Source: Prevotella sp. ne3005 (lineage in GTDB: Bacteria > Bacteroidota > Bacteroidia > Bacteroidales > Bacteroidaceae). From it: a stretch of DNA of 64,000 bases. Below are positions 53,036 through 61,003 of this stretch, in pieces (within the stretch, counting starts at the first letter, position 1; each line of letters begins with the position of its first letter). The notes under the pieces were generated by a model, which worked only from the letters and a program-made list of their open reading frames with translations, ran no database searches and had not been told where the DNA came from. The stretch spans positions 248,001 to 312,000 of the forward strand of contig NZ_FOCK01000002.1 in assembly GCF_900110085.1 (NCBI RefSeq). Direction: 5' to 3'. A program made the translations under genes and the position numbers.

Positions 53036-53223
53036 AATTACAAATTACAAATTACAAATTACAATAAGGAGTTTTGGAAGAAAATAGACAAAAATCCTAT
53101 ATATACCTCATATTATATAATTATATATATATAATTATATAATATGGTCTTATATTTTCTACTTTTTAGCCGAAATCGAGCTAAAAAGGTCTTAATGTAA
53201 TTTGTAATTTGTAATTTGTAATT
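53036..53223. repeat. 188-bp inverted-repeat structure of heptamer arrays around a palindrome
   Basis: Perfect 28-bp inverted repeats 53036-53063 and 53196-53223, each made of CAAATTA/TAATTTG heptamers, flank a perfect 38-bp palindrome (53109-53146) almost centrally. A 9-bp hairpin (53162-53188, CTTTTTAGC/GCTAAAAAG) lies in the right half. It fills the region between the four-helix gene promoter and a small ORF. Confidence 0.9.
53109..53146. repeat. Perfect 38-bp AT palindrome
   Basis: Every one of 19 base pairs matches around the centre at 53127/53128. 36 of the 38 bases are A or T, bounded by C and G. Confidence 0.97.
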
Positions 53224-53236
53224 CTTGGAGAATTTC

Positions 53237-53410
53237 TTACGAAATCGATTTTAACATATTTAATATATAGTCATATTCATCTATAGTCAGATAACTACGT
53301 TTACTGTGTTTGAGCGATGCGAGATTCGGATCATCGTGCATCAGCATCATGACCTGCCGCCAAATAAGATATGCCTGCCTTGCGGGCTTGGATTTAGGCC
53401 GTTTTAGCAT
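53237..53410 (-). CDS. Small hypothetical protein (57 aa)
   Basis: MLKRPKSKPARQAYLIWRQV followed by MMLMHDDPNLASLKHSKRSY and LTIDEYDYILNMLKSIS. The composition is that of a real basic-to-acidic helical protein, unlike the surrounding junk frames. The in-frame codons upstream remain open for about 20 residues (FSPHPVGSNLSTK), so it may be longer or a fragment. No clear -7 box precedes it on the minus strand. I do not recognise the family. Confidence 0.5.
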   Translation of the reverse strand: MLKRPKSKPARQAYLIWRQVMMLMHDDPNLASLKHSKRSYLTIDEYDYILNMLKSIS

Positions 53411-53453
53411 TAACTTTGTACTCAGATTCGAGCCGACCGGATGCGGACTGAAC

Positions 53454-53515
53454 GAAACTCGTAAGGGGACGCAGAGTCATACCGCGGACGACGCTGTGAA
53501 ACTCGTAAGGGGACG
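53454..53515. repeat. 18-bp direct repeat pair upstream of the small gene
   Basis: GAAACTCGTAAGGGGACG at 53454-53471 and again at 53498-53515 (44 bp apart), with a partial third copy GAAACTCG at 53520-53527. Confidence 0.9.
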
Positions 53516-53623
53516 GAAGGAAACTCGGTGGCAAAAAACAAACAAATTTCTTAATAAATCTCAAGGAATACGGCAGAAATTAAACAATTATATTAAAATT
53601 ACTTGGGTGATTCAGAAAAAGTG

Positions 53624-53631
53624 TGTACTTT
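53624..53631 (+). promoter_or_regulatory. Promoter of barrel gene A (-7 box)
   Basis: TACTTTTG with TTG (53603-53605) 18 bp upstream; 35 bp before the ATG. Confidence 0.65.
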
Positions 53632-53666
53632 TGCAGCGTTTTAAACAAAAAAAACGATTTTAGCTT

Positions 53667-54275
53667 ATGAAGAAATTAATGTTATTCGCAGTCATGATGC
53701 TCTGCGCTATGACCGCAAGTGCACAACAGGAAGTAGGAAAATTCTCAGTGGCCCCAAAGGTTGGTCTTCAACTTTCTACCGTCACCAAGATTGACAATTC
53801 AAAAATGAAGCTGGGTTCAGTGGCTGGTGCCGACTTCAACTATCAGGTAGCAGAGAAATTTGCTGTTAGCGCAGGTCTCTTCTACTCTATGCAGGGTTGC
53901 AAGTATGATTTCACGGAAATAGATGGTTCGAAGATTGACGCCAACGTAAAGCTCGAGTACATCAACGTTCCCATCATGGCTCAGTACTACGTGATTCCTG
54001 GTCTGGCCCTCAAGGCAGGTGTTCAGCCCGGCTTCAACGTGAAGCACAAGATCAAGACAGAGAGCGGCAAGGTTTCTGTTGAGGGCGACATTGACGACTT
54101 CAAGTCATTCGACCTGTCTATCCCCCTCGGCGCTTCTTACCAGTTTGGCGACTTCATGGTTGAAGCTCGTTACAACCTCGGTCTGACAAAGCTCTTTGAT
54201 TCAATCGACGACAAGAGTCACAAGAACAGCGTGTTCCAGGTTACATTCGGCTACGTCATTCCTTTCGGAAAGTAA
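53667..54275 (+). CDS. Outer membrane beta-barrel protein (paralogue A)
   Basis: 202 aa, signal peptide MKKLMLFAVMMLCAMTASAQ. The mature part is an eight-strand-type barrel (FSVAPKVGLQLSTVT, VAEKFAVSAGLFYSMQGCKY, GLALKAGVQPGFNVKHK, EARYNLGLTKLFDS) ending VFQVTFGYVIPFGK, of the Bacteroidota porin/opacity-like family. A close paralogue lies inverted just downstream and they share a terminator. Role (structural or adhesive) unknown. Confidence 0.87.
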   Translation: MKKLMLFAVMMLCAMTASAQQEVGKFSVAPKVGLQLSTVTKIDNSKMKLGSVAGADFNYQVAEKFAVSAGLFYSMQGCKYDFTEIDGSKIDANVKLEYINVPIMAQYYVIPGLALKAGVQPGFNVKHKIKTESGKVSVEGDIDDFKSFDLSIPLGASYQFGDFMVEARYNLGLTKLFDSIDDKSHKNSVFQVTFGYVIPFGK

Positions 54276-54324
54276 TCTGAATTGAGCGTCACAGCATGTG
54301 GCGTTTCACATTCATCAAATAAAT

Positions 54325-54354
54325 AATCCCCGCCAAGAAAGCTTGGCGGGGATT
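54325..54354. terminator. Bidirectional terminator between the two barrel genes
   Basis: Perfect 13-bp stem AATCCCCGCCAAG (54325-54337) with CTTGGCGGGGATT (54342-54354), loop AAAG, A/T-rich flanks. Confidence 0.85.
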
Positions 54355-54373
54355 TAAATTTCGTGATTGGAAA

Positions 54374-54961
54374 TTAGTTATTGAACGGGATGATGTAGCC
54401 GACAGTGAACTGGATCACACTGTTCTTGCTGCTTTCACCATTATCCACAATCTTGGTCAGACCTAAGTTGTAGCGGGCATCGATAACAAAATTGCTAAAC
54501 TCGTAAGAAACACCGAGGGGGATTGAGAAGTCGAAAGTCTTGAAATCGGTATAGTCCGACTCTGCAGAGCTGCCACCAGACTCAATTTTAAACTTATGCT
54601 TCACATTGAAAGCTGGCTGAATACCTGCCTTGAGGGCCAGACCAGGAACCACGTAGAACTGAGCCAGAATGGGGATGTTGATGTAGTCGAGCTTCGCCGT
54701 CGTTTTTATACCATCATCCTTGCTTTTTGCACCCTGCATAGAGTAGAACACACCTGCGCTAACAGCAAATTTCTCTGCTATCTGATAGTTCAAGTCAGCA
54801 CCAGCCACGAGACCTACCTTCATGCTGGCATCATTGGCGTCGGTAACTTTGGCCAGGTTGATACCTACTTTCGGTGTCACAGACCATGTTCCGACTTCCT
54901 GTTGTGCACTTGCGGTCATAGCGCTGAGCATCATGACTGCAAAGATCATAAATTTCTTCAT
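54374..54961 (-). CDS. Outer membrane beta-barrel protein (paralogue B)
   Basis: 195 aa, signal peptide MKKFMIFAVMMLSAMTASAQ. It is homologous along its whole length to the plus-strand barrel at 53667 (shared QQEVG, VAGADxNYQ, AEKFAVSAG, FYSMQG, GLALKAG, RYNLGLTK). Differences concentrate in the predicted loops and in the Ser/Asp-rich SGGSSAESDY stretch. The convergent arrangement suggests a local inverted duplication. No good -7 box is visible; the nearest candidate is degenerate. Confidence 0.87.
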   Translation of the reverse strand: MKKFMIFAVMMLSAMTASAQQEVGTWSVTPKVGINLAKVTDANDASMKVGLVAGADLNYQIAEKFAVSAGVFYSMQGAKSKDDGIKTTAKLDYINIPILAQFYVVPGLALKAGIQPAFNVKHKFKIESGGSSAESDYTDFKTFDFSIPLGVSYEFSNFVIDARYNLGLTKIVDNGESSKNSVIQFTVGYIIPFNN

Positions 54962-55042
54962 AAGCTAATTGTTTTTGGTAATACTAATTATGTTGCAGTG
55001 ATACAACTTTTTATTTCTTGATAAATTGGCTTGCGCTCTGCG

Positions 55043-55138
55043 CTCACCGTTTGATGAATTGGCTTTGCCGATTCATCGGCGCGCTTCGGCATAGATTGAG
55101 AGCGAGCTCTCATCTCTGCTCTCACCGCTTGATGAATT
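55043..55138. repeat. Partial duplication of the OmpA gene 3' end
   Basis: CTCACCGTTTGATGAATT (55043-55060) and CTCACCGCTTGATGAATT (55121-55138) differ at one base. The second is the last codons and stop of the OmpA gene. The first copy continues into a hairpin GATGAATTGGC-TTT-GCCGATTCATC (55053-55077). Confidence 0.75.
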
Positions 55139-56417
55139 CTACGCGGCGGTTCTTGGCGCGGCCTTCGTCGGTCTTGTTGTCGGCAACGGGCTCGTGAGAG
55201 CCTTTACCCACAGCACGCATGTTGAAGGGATCGCAGCCTAAGCCTTCGAGGGCCTTGACGACGGACTCAGCGCGCTGCTGTGAGAGCGGATCGTTGATGG
55301 CGTCAGAGCCTTGATTGTCGGTATGTCCCTGTACCTCGAAGCGAGCCGTCGGGTTCTTCTTCATATAGTCAGCCACCTTCTGGATCTCGGCCATCGACTC
55401 GGGCTTCAGCGTAGCCTTACCTGTCTCGAAAAGGATGTTGTTCGTCACAAACTTACCCGTCTCGGCAATAGCCTTCTCAACGGCAGAAAGATCAGTAGTC
55501 TGACGCTCATAGAGTTCTACAGCACCCTTGGCGAGCACTACATTAGCAACGCCTCGGTAGGGATTTTCATCCTGAATAATGAATACGAAACGAGCAGGCG
55601 CTGCTACATTAGGCAGATTGATGAAGCGGTTTCCATTGACGTAGAGTTTGAAGGCTCTTTTGTTGAATGAGATAGCAAAATGGTTCCACTGACCAATCTT
55701 GATAAATTTCTTCATATGATCCCAGTCAAAACTGCCTGTGACATTCTCATCCACGCCACCACCTTTCTTAAAGCTGTAGTTGCCATAGAAATCTGGATTA
55801 CCTGGGCGATACCTTTTATAAATATGGCCGACTTCGCTTCCGTTTGCGTCATAGAAATTAAAATCAGATGGAAAATCAGCTATATCTCCACTCTTACAGA
55901 AGAACTCATCCCACTCCAGTGTGAAGACCTCGGGCAAGTAAGATTTCATATTCTCCATCAAAGGAGAAAACCTAGAGTCAGGGGCATTGCTGTGCAAATA
56001 CTTCTTTCCGTTGATAGCAGCTGTCTCAAGACTACCTTCACTGATATCCCACTTCGACGGGAATTCGCCCATCTGCTCGTTAGCGAAATCATCCTCGAAG
56101 AGAATCACGCTACCGCGAACGAAGTCGCTCTTCTGGTTCTGAGCTACGGGCGTATCGTCGCCAGACTGCTCCGTCACCTCGGCATCCTCGTAGTCGGCAT
56201 CGTTGGATTTTGAGCTTTTGTCTTTCTTCTTACCGTCGAGCACATTGTCCATAGCGTCGCTGGTCTCGCGGTCTACCTTATTCTCTACTTTACGCGTTAC
56301 GGCGTTCTCTGCTGCGTTCACAGCCCTGTCCTTAAGTCTGTTCAGCCAGCTCTGGGCGTTGGCACTCAGTGTGCATGCAAATGCTACGATGAGCATCAAG
56401 AAAATACGTTTGATCAT
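55122..56417 (-). CDS. OmpA-family protein with a concanavalin-like domain
   Basis: 431 aa from MIKRIFLMLIVAFACTLSANA (signal peptide); the frame upstream crosses the -7 box at 56460-56453. Residues about 20-100 are a charged linker. Residues about 105-300 look like a LamG/concanavalin-type sandwich (VILFEDDFANEQMGEFPSKW, GQWNHFAISFNKRAFKLYVNG). The last about 110 residues are the peptidoglycan-binding OmpA domain (NNILFETGKATLKPESMAEI, FEVQGHTDNQGSD, LSQQRAESVVKAL, AKNRRVEFIKR). Anchors the outer membrane to peptidoglycan and may bind glycan. Confidence 0.88.
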   Translation of the reverse strand: MIKRIFLMLIVAFACTLSANAQSWLNRLKDRAVNAAENAVTRKVENKVDRETSDAMDNVLDGKKKDKSSKSNDADYEDAEVTEQSGDDTPVAQNQKSDFVRGSVILFEDDFANEQMGEFPSKWDISEGSLETAAINGKKYLHSNAPDSRFSPLMENMKSYLPEVFTLEWDEFFCKSGDIADFPSDFNFYDANGSEVGHIYKRYRPGNPDFYGNYSFKKGGGVDENVTGSFDWDHMKKFIKIGQWNHFAISFNKRAFKLYVNGNRFINLPNVAAPARFVFIIQDENPYRGVANVVLAKGAVELYERQTTDLSAVEKAIAETGKFVTNNILFETGKATLKPESMAEIQKVADYMKKNPTARFEVQGHTDNQGSDAINDPLSQQRAESVVKALEGLGCDPFNMRAVGKGSHEPVADNKTDEGRAKNRRVEFIKR

Positions 56418-56452
56418 AATTTTTAGTCTTTTAGTGATTGATTTATCGGCGA

Positions 56453-56460
56453 CAAAGATA
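56453..56460 (-). promoter_or_regulatory. Promoter of OmpA gene (-7 box)
   Basis: Minus-strand TATCTTTG, 36 bp before the ATG. Confidence 0.6.
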
Positions 56461-56499
56461 AGATTTTTTTCTGAAACTTCCAAACTTTTCCCTAAAATA

Positions 56500-56531
56500 T
56501 TTGCACGTTCCAATTTTTCTTCGTATCTTTG
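56500..56531 (+). promoter_or_regulatory. Promoter of the kinase pair
   Basis: TTTG (56500-56503), 20-bp spacer, TATCTTTG (56524-56531), 54 bp before the first ATG. Confidence 0.8.
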
Positions 56532-56585
56532 CCACACAAATAACTATCTAACGGATTTTTTACTAAATAGACAATCATCTGACCT

Positions 56586-58523
56586 ATGGCAACAGATACG
56601 GACAGTAAAAAGCAAAAAGCGCGGTTGGCACTGATCTTGAGAACAGGCCGACTGAGGATATGGTTTTATTACCCAGCCACGCGCCACTATTGCTACTTGT
56701 CGGAAGCAGGCGACTACGAACGCGAATATAACCCCTCGGAATTTGCCAAGCAGTTTTACCGCGAGGACCTTGAGAAGATGCGCAGCATCATCTTTGACAT
56801 CTGCGACGGTAAACAAGACTCCGCAAAGGCGACCCTACGCAGCAGTGCGAAAAAGGAGTCGGAATGCAACCATTATGAGGTATCCATCTCAGTTGTCAGC
56901 CGAGGCGACAACGGGCTTCCCACCTCGCTGATGGGTATCCAGCACGATGTGACAGAAGAGTATCGTCGACAGGAGAAGACCAGGCAGTTGCTCCTGCGCT
57001 ACCACACCATCTTCAACTCGTCGATGCTCGACATGCTGTATTACGATAAAAATGGTGTGCTGAGCGACATCAACGAGCGCGCCTGTGCAGCCTTTAACGT
57101 AAAGAGCCGCGAACAGGTGCTCGACGGCAGCTTCTTGTTGGAGAACAACCCCTTCTACAGTCAGATACCGCTGGAGCAGATGACGAATACGCTGACGGGC
57201 AGTATCATCAACTTCACAAAATTTGTGGAAAAGAAATACCGGCTTGATGAGTTCCAGCTGACGGGCAAGATGTACTACGAGTCGACCATCAACCCCATCC
57301 GCAACGAGCAGGGTGAGCTGGAGGGCGTCTATATGTCGGGGCGCGACATTACGGAGATGGTGAACTCTTACCATCGCCAGCAGGCGGGTGTGAAGAAGCT
57401 GCAGCAGGGAACGGACAGCATCAAAGAGTATATCGCCAACATCGACTACGCCCTGAGCGTGAGCGGCGTGCAGCTGGTGAACTATTACCCCAAATCCTAT
57501 ACCTTCGAACTCATCAACAGAGAGACCCACAAGCGGCTCCACATGTCGCAGCTGCGCTGCATCCGCCTGGCTACAATGCGATTCCGCCGTACGGTGAACA
57601 GTGCGCTTAACAGGATGGACCACCTGACGAAACGCGGCATTGTGCAGGCGATAGAGATAGAGATACGCGACAAGAAGGGAAGACAGATATGGCTGTTGTT
57701 CAACATGGTACCCATGCTGAATGCCCAGGGCGAGGTGGAGCGCTATTTCGGCACCTACCGCGATATCACCGACATGGTGGAGACAGAGCAGAGGCTGGCC
57801 ATAGAGACCAAGAAGGCACAGGAGACAGAGGTGCTGAAGCAGGCTTTCCTGACGAATATGAGCTACGAGATACGAACGCCACTGAACAACATCATCGGCT
57901 ACGCAGGACTCTTCACGAGCCATCATGAGGAGAGCGACGAGCCCTTCTTCATGGAACAGATCAAGCACAGCACCAGTGAGCTGTTGCTGCTCGTGAACGA
58001 CATCCTATATATCTCGCGCCTGGAGGCCAATATGGAGGAATACAAGACAGAGACTGTGGATTTCTCCACGAGATTTGAGGAGATTTGCCTGAACGGCCTT
58101 TCAACCATCAATCAAGGCGTAAAGCCCGTCATCGTACAGCCCTACAACAAGCTGGTGGTTGACATCGACACCAATCATCTGGAGATAATTATCCAGCGCC
58201 TGTGCAACTTGTCGTGTCTGATGACCACCCAAGGCTCGATCAGTATCAGCTACGAATATCATCGCGGTGAGCTGACCGTCCGTTTCGACGATACGGGCAT
58301 AGGATTCGCACCCGAGGTCATGCCCCACGTCTTCGATCACTTTACACGCAACATAAGAGGTGGACTGATCGGTTCGGGACTCGACCTGCCGATCGTGCAG
58401 CTGCTGGCGCACCAGATGGGTGGCAACATCGAGATTCAGTCGGAATATGCCAAAGGCACAAGTACATGGGTATCGATACCCTGTACGGCCTCAGTCATTG
58501 AAAAGAAAAGAACAGAGGTATGA
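56586..58523 (+). CDS. PAS histidine-kinase homologue, probable pseudokinase
   Basis: 645 aa, soluble (no signal or membrane helix). About three PAS-like units (roughly 20-125, 135-255, 275-400), then a DHp-like region and a GHKL ATPase-like domain (about 520-640). The H-box reads NMSYEIRTPLN: the phospho-acceptor His is Tyr427 (TAC at 57864-57866). The N-box Asn is also lost (RLCNLSCLMTTQG), while G1 DDTGIGF remains and G2 is altered (GSGLDLPI). It cannot autophosphorylate on the usual His; probably a sensor or regulator of the kinase encoded next, with which it overlaps by ATGA. Confidence 0.88.
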   Translation: MATDTDSKKQKARLALILRTGRLRIWFYYPATRHYCYLSEAGDYEREYNPSEFAKQFYREDLEKMRSIIFDICDGKQDSAKATLRSSAKKESECNHYEVSISVVSRGDNGLPTSLMGIQHDVTEEYRRQEKTRQLLLRYHTIFNSSMLDMLYYDKNGVLSDINERACAAFNVKSREQVLDGSFLLENNPFYSQIPLEQMTNTLTGSIINFTKFVEKKYRLDEFQLTGKMYYESTINPIRNEQGELEGVYMSGRDITEMVNSYHRQQAGVKKLQQGTDSIKEYIANIDYALSVSGVQLVNYYPKSYTFELINRETHKRLHMSQLRCIRLATMRFRRTVNSALNRMDHLTKRGIVQAIEIEIRDKKGRQIWLLFNMVPMLNAQGEVERYFGTYRDITDMVETEQRLAIETKKAQETEVLKQAFLTNMSYEIRTPLNNIIGYAGLFTSHHEESDEPFFMEQIKHSTSELLLLVNDILYISRLEANMEEYKTETVDFSTRFEEICLNGLSTINQGVKPVIVQPYNKLVVDIDTNHLEIIIQRLCNLSCLMTTQGSISISYEYHRGELTVRFDDTGIGFAPEVMPHVFDHFTRNIRGGLIGSGLDLPIVQLLAHQMGGNIEIQSEYAKGTSTWVSIPCTASVIEKKRTEV

Positions 58524-60424
58524 GTACGAAGAATATGTTTGACGAGCAGGAGGCCATGACGATGGCGCTCGACATCAGCGGCAACCACGTGATGTGTTTT
58601 GACATACGCGAGAACCGTGTGTACGACATTCACGGAAAGTCGTTGTTTGGCAATAATGTGGGCATAGAGGTGTGTTATACTTATGTCCATCCAGACGACT
58701 GCGATAAGTTTCGTAATCTCATCAAGCGCCTGAGTGACGGCACCGATATGGAAGCCGAATGCCATTACCGATGGAACTTCAACTATACCGGCAAGGGCGA
58801 GCCAGACTGGCACAGCTATCACCTTGTGGCCATTGCCGAATATGAAGACGACAAGCCCGTGAGCATCATCGCCACCATTACTGACGAGACGGAGCCGAAA
58901 CGGAAGGAACGGGAGGTTGAGCAGTTGTCGGAGAGATACAGGTCGATCTTCGAGAACTCCATCATCGGTATGTCGTTCTATACCCCAGAGGGCAGGCTGG
59001 TGGATGCCAACCGCATCATGCGCCGCATCTGTAACTTCGACAGCGATACGGGCGATGAGTTCTTCTCAAAGTTGAACCTGTTTGAGATATCGCCGTTCAA
59101 CGAGGTGCTGGACCGCGATCATCCCGAGGACTACTGGGCCTGTTCGCTGAGTATCATTCCCGAGAGGAACATGCACGTGTATCTAGAAATCAGCGTACAC
59201 CCCATCTACGACGAGAACGGACAGCTGATATACATCTCTGTAACGGCTAACGACGTGACAGAGGAGCGCAACATGTACCTGAAAGTGATGGAGAACGATG
59301 CCAGGATGAAGAAGATGAACGAGGCCATCAAGAACTACGAGGCCGAGTTGCGCTATATGCTCGAGGCTTCGAAGATGCAGACCTGGCGCATCAGTCTGGA
59401 GCGCGAGACCTTAGAGTTTTATAATGGTCTGAACACTGTAGCGCGTTCGTTCAACCTGACTCAAGTGCAGAAAATCTTCGTCAATCAGGAGGAGGACTTT
59501 GTGAAGGCTCTGTCGAACCCCTCAGAAGCCCTGAAGAAACCACTCATATATATCGGGCAGATGCATCCCATGGTGACACAGAGCTCTACCGAAAAGCAAT
59601 GGGTGCAGATCAACTGTATTCCCGAATACGATAAAAACGGACACCTGTTGGGAGCCTTTGGCGTATGGCGCAACATATCCGACCTGATGCGCAAGCAGGA
59701 CCTGTTGCGCAGCGAGACCCAGCGCGCCAAGGAGTCGGGACAGCTGAAGAGTCTCTTCCTGGCCAATATGAGCCACGAGATCCGGACACCTATCAATGCG
59801 ATTGTGGGCTTCTCGGAGGTGCTGTCGTCGCTGACATCGTCGGAGGAGAAAAAGGAGGTTATCCAGATTATCAAGAACAACTGCGACATGCTGCTGCGCC
59901 TGATCGACGATATCCTCACAGCCTCATCGCTGGAGACAGGAGAAGTGAGCATCAAGCCCGTAGAGGTGGACTTCGCCAAGACATTCAACGAGCTGTTTGA
60001 GACGCTGCGACCCAGAGTGCAGGAAATTGGTGTGGACTTCTTGAAAGACAACCCCTATCCCACCCTGACGATCAAGGTTGATGCCAGCAGGTTGACGCAG
60101 GTCATCACCAACTTCCTCACCAATGCCGTGAAGTATACCCATCAGGGACATATCAAGCTGGGCTACCATCTGGAGACCAGGGCAATGGGCGGCAAACAGC
60201 ATGAAGGCCTATACCTCTACTGTGAGGATACCGGCGACGGTATCCCTCTGGAGAATCAGCCCAAGATCTTCGAGCGGTTCTATAAAGTCAATGATTATAT
60301 CCAAGGAACAGGACTGGGACTGGCCATCTGTAAGGCCTTCGCAGATGCCTGTCACGGCGACATCGGCCTCATGTCGGAAGGTATCGGCAAAGGCTGCACA
60401 TTCTGGATGTGGATCCCATTATAA
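58520..60424 (+). CDS. PAS-domain sensor histidine kinase (catalytically intact)
   Basis: 634 aa, cytoplasmic. PAS-like units at about 20-130, 143-255 (RYRSIFENSIIGMSFYTPEG) and 275-395, a HisKA domain with the canonical FLANMSHEIRTPINAIVGF (His419) and a complete HATPase domain: N-box NFLTNAVKYTHQG, G1 CEDTGDGIP, G2 GTGLGLAICKAF. No receiver or DNA-binding domain; the response regulator is not in the window. It overlaps the upstream pseudokinase, and rubrerythrin follows after 33 bp, hinting at a redox or oxygen-stress signal. Confidence 0.94.
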   Translation: MSTKNMFDEQEAMTMALDISGNHVMCFDIRENRVYDIHGKSLFGNNVGIEVCYTYVHPDDCDKFRNLIKRLSDGTDMEAECHYRWNFNYTGKGEPDWHSYHLVAIAEYEDDKPVSIIATITDETEPKRKEREVEQLSERYRSIFENSIIGMSFYTPEGRLVDANRIMRRICNFDSDTGDEFFSKLNLFEISPFNEVLDRDHPEDYWACSLSIIPERNMHVYLEISVHPIYDENGQLIYISVTANDVTEERNMYLKVMENDARMKKMNEAIKNYEAELRYMLEASKMQTWRISLERETLEFYNGLNTVARSFNLTQVQKIFVNQEEDFVKALSNPSEALKKPLIYIGQMHPMVTQSSTEKQWVQINCIPEYDKNGHLLGAFGVWRNISDLMRKQDLLRSETQRAKESGQLKSLFLANMSHEIRTPINAIVGFSEVLSSLTSSEEKKEVIQIIKNNCDMLLRLIDDILTASSLETGEVSIKPVEVDFAKTFNELFETLRPRVQEIGVDFLKDNPYPTLTIKVDASRLTQVITNFLTNAVKYTHQGHIKLGYHLETRAMGGKQHEGLYLYCEDTGDGIPLENQPKIFERFYKVNDYIQGTGLGLAICKAFADACHGDIGLMSEGIGKGCTFWMWIPL

Positions 60425-60457
60425 CGAATCATTATTCAACAAACTAAACAAATAAAG

Positions 60458-61003
60458 ATGATGAAAGAACTGAAAGGAACAAAGACAGAGAAAAACCTGC
60501 AGGAAGCATTTGCAGGCGAGAGTCAGGCACGTAACAAGTACAGCTACTGGGCTTCGAAGGCCAAGAAGGACGGCTACGTGCAGATTGCAGCCATCTTTGA
60601 GGAGACGGCCAATAACGAGAAGGAGCACGCCAAGATGTGGTTCAAGTTGTTGGAGGGCGGTAGCATCAAGAGTACACCCGAGAACTTAGAGGCAGCTGCC
60701 AACGGCGAGAACTTCGAGTGGACCGATATGTATGCCCGCATGGCTCAGGAGGCTCGTGAAGAAGGTTTCGACGAGATTGCCGAGAAGTTTGAGGGTGTGG
60801 CTAAGATCGAGAAGGAGCACGAGGCCCGCTATCGTAAGCTGCTCGACAACATCAAGAAGGAGCGTGTGTTCTCGAAGGATGGTGACGTCATCTGGCAATG
60901 CTCGAACTGCGGCCATATCGTCATCGGCAAGAAGGCCCCCGAGGAGTGCCCCGTTTGCAACCATCCACAAGCTTACTTCCAGGTAAAAGCCGAGAATTAC
61001 TAA
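60458..61003 (+). CDS. rbr: Rubrerythrin
   Basis: Di-iron peroxidase that removes H2O2 in anaerobes. 181 aa (starts MMKELKG; the second Met is also possible). The ferritin-like domain has repeated E-x-x-H patterns ([42 protein letters not shown]). The C-terminal rubredoxin has two CxxC pairs (CSNCGH and CPVCNH). Its end overlaps the convergent epimerase-like gene by 4 bp. Likely co-transcribed with the kinases since no promoter is visible in the short gap. Confidence 0.97.
   Translation: MMKELKGTKTEKNLQEAFAGESQARNKYSYWASKAKKDGYVQIAAIFEETANNEKEHAKMWFKLLEGGSIKSTPENLEAAANGENFEWTDMYARMAQEAREEGFDEIAEKFEGVAKIEKEHEARYRKLLDNIKKERVFSKDGDVIWQCSNCGHIVIGKKAPEECPVCNHPQAYFQVKAENY

Noticed and set aside
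53310..53663. 117-aa plus-strand frame in the 52.9-53.7 kb gap
   Set aside because: It spans the direct repeats and the -7 box of the downstream gene, and the opposite strand has a more convincing small protein.
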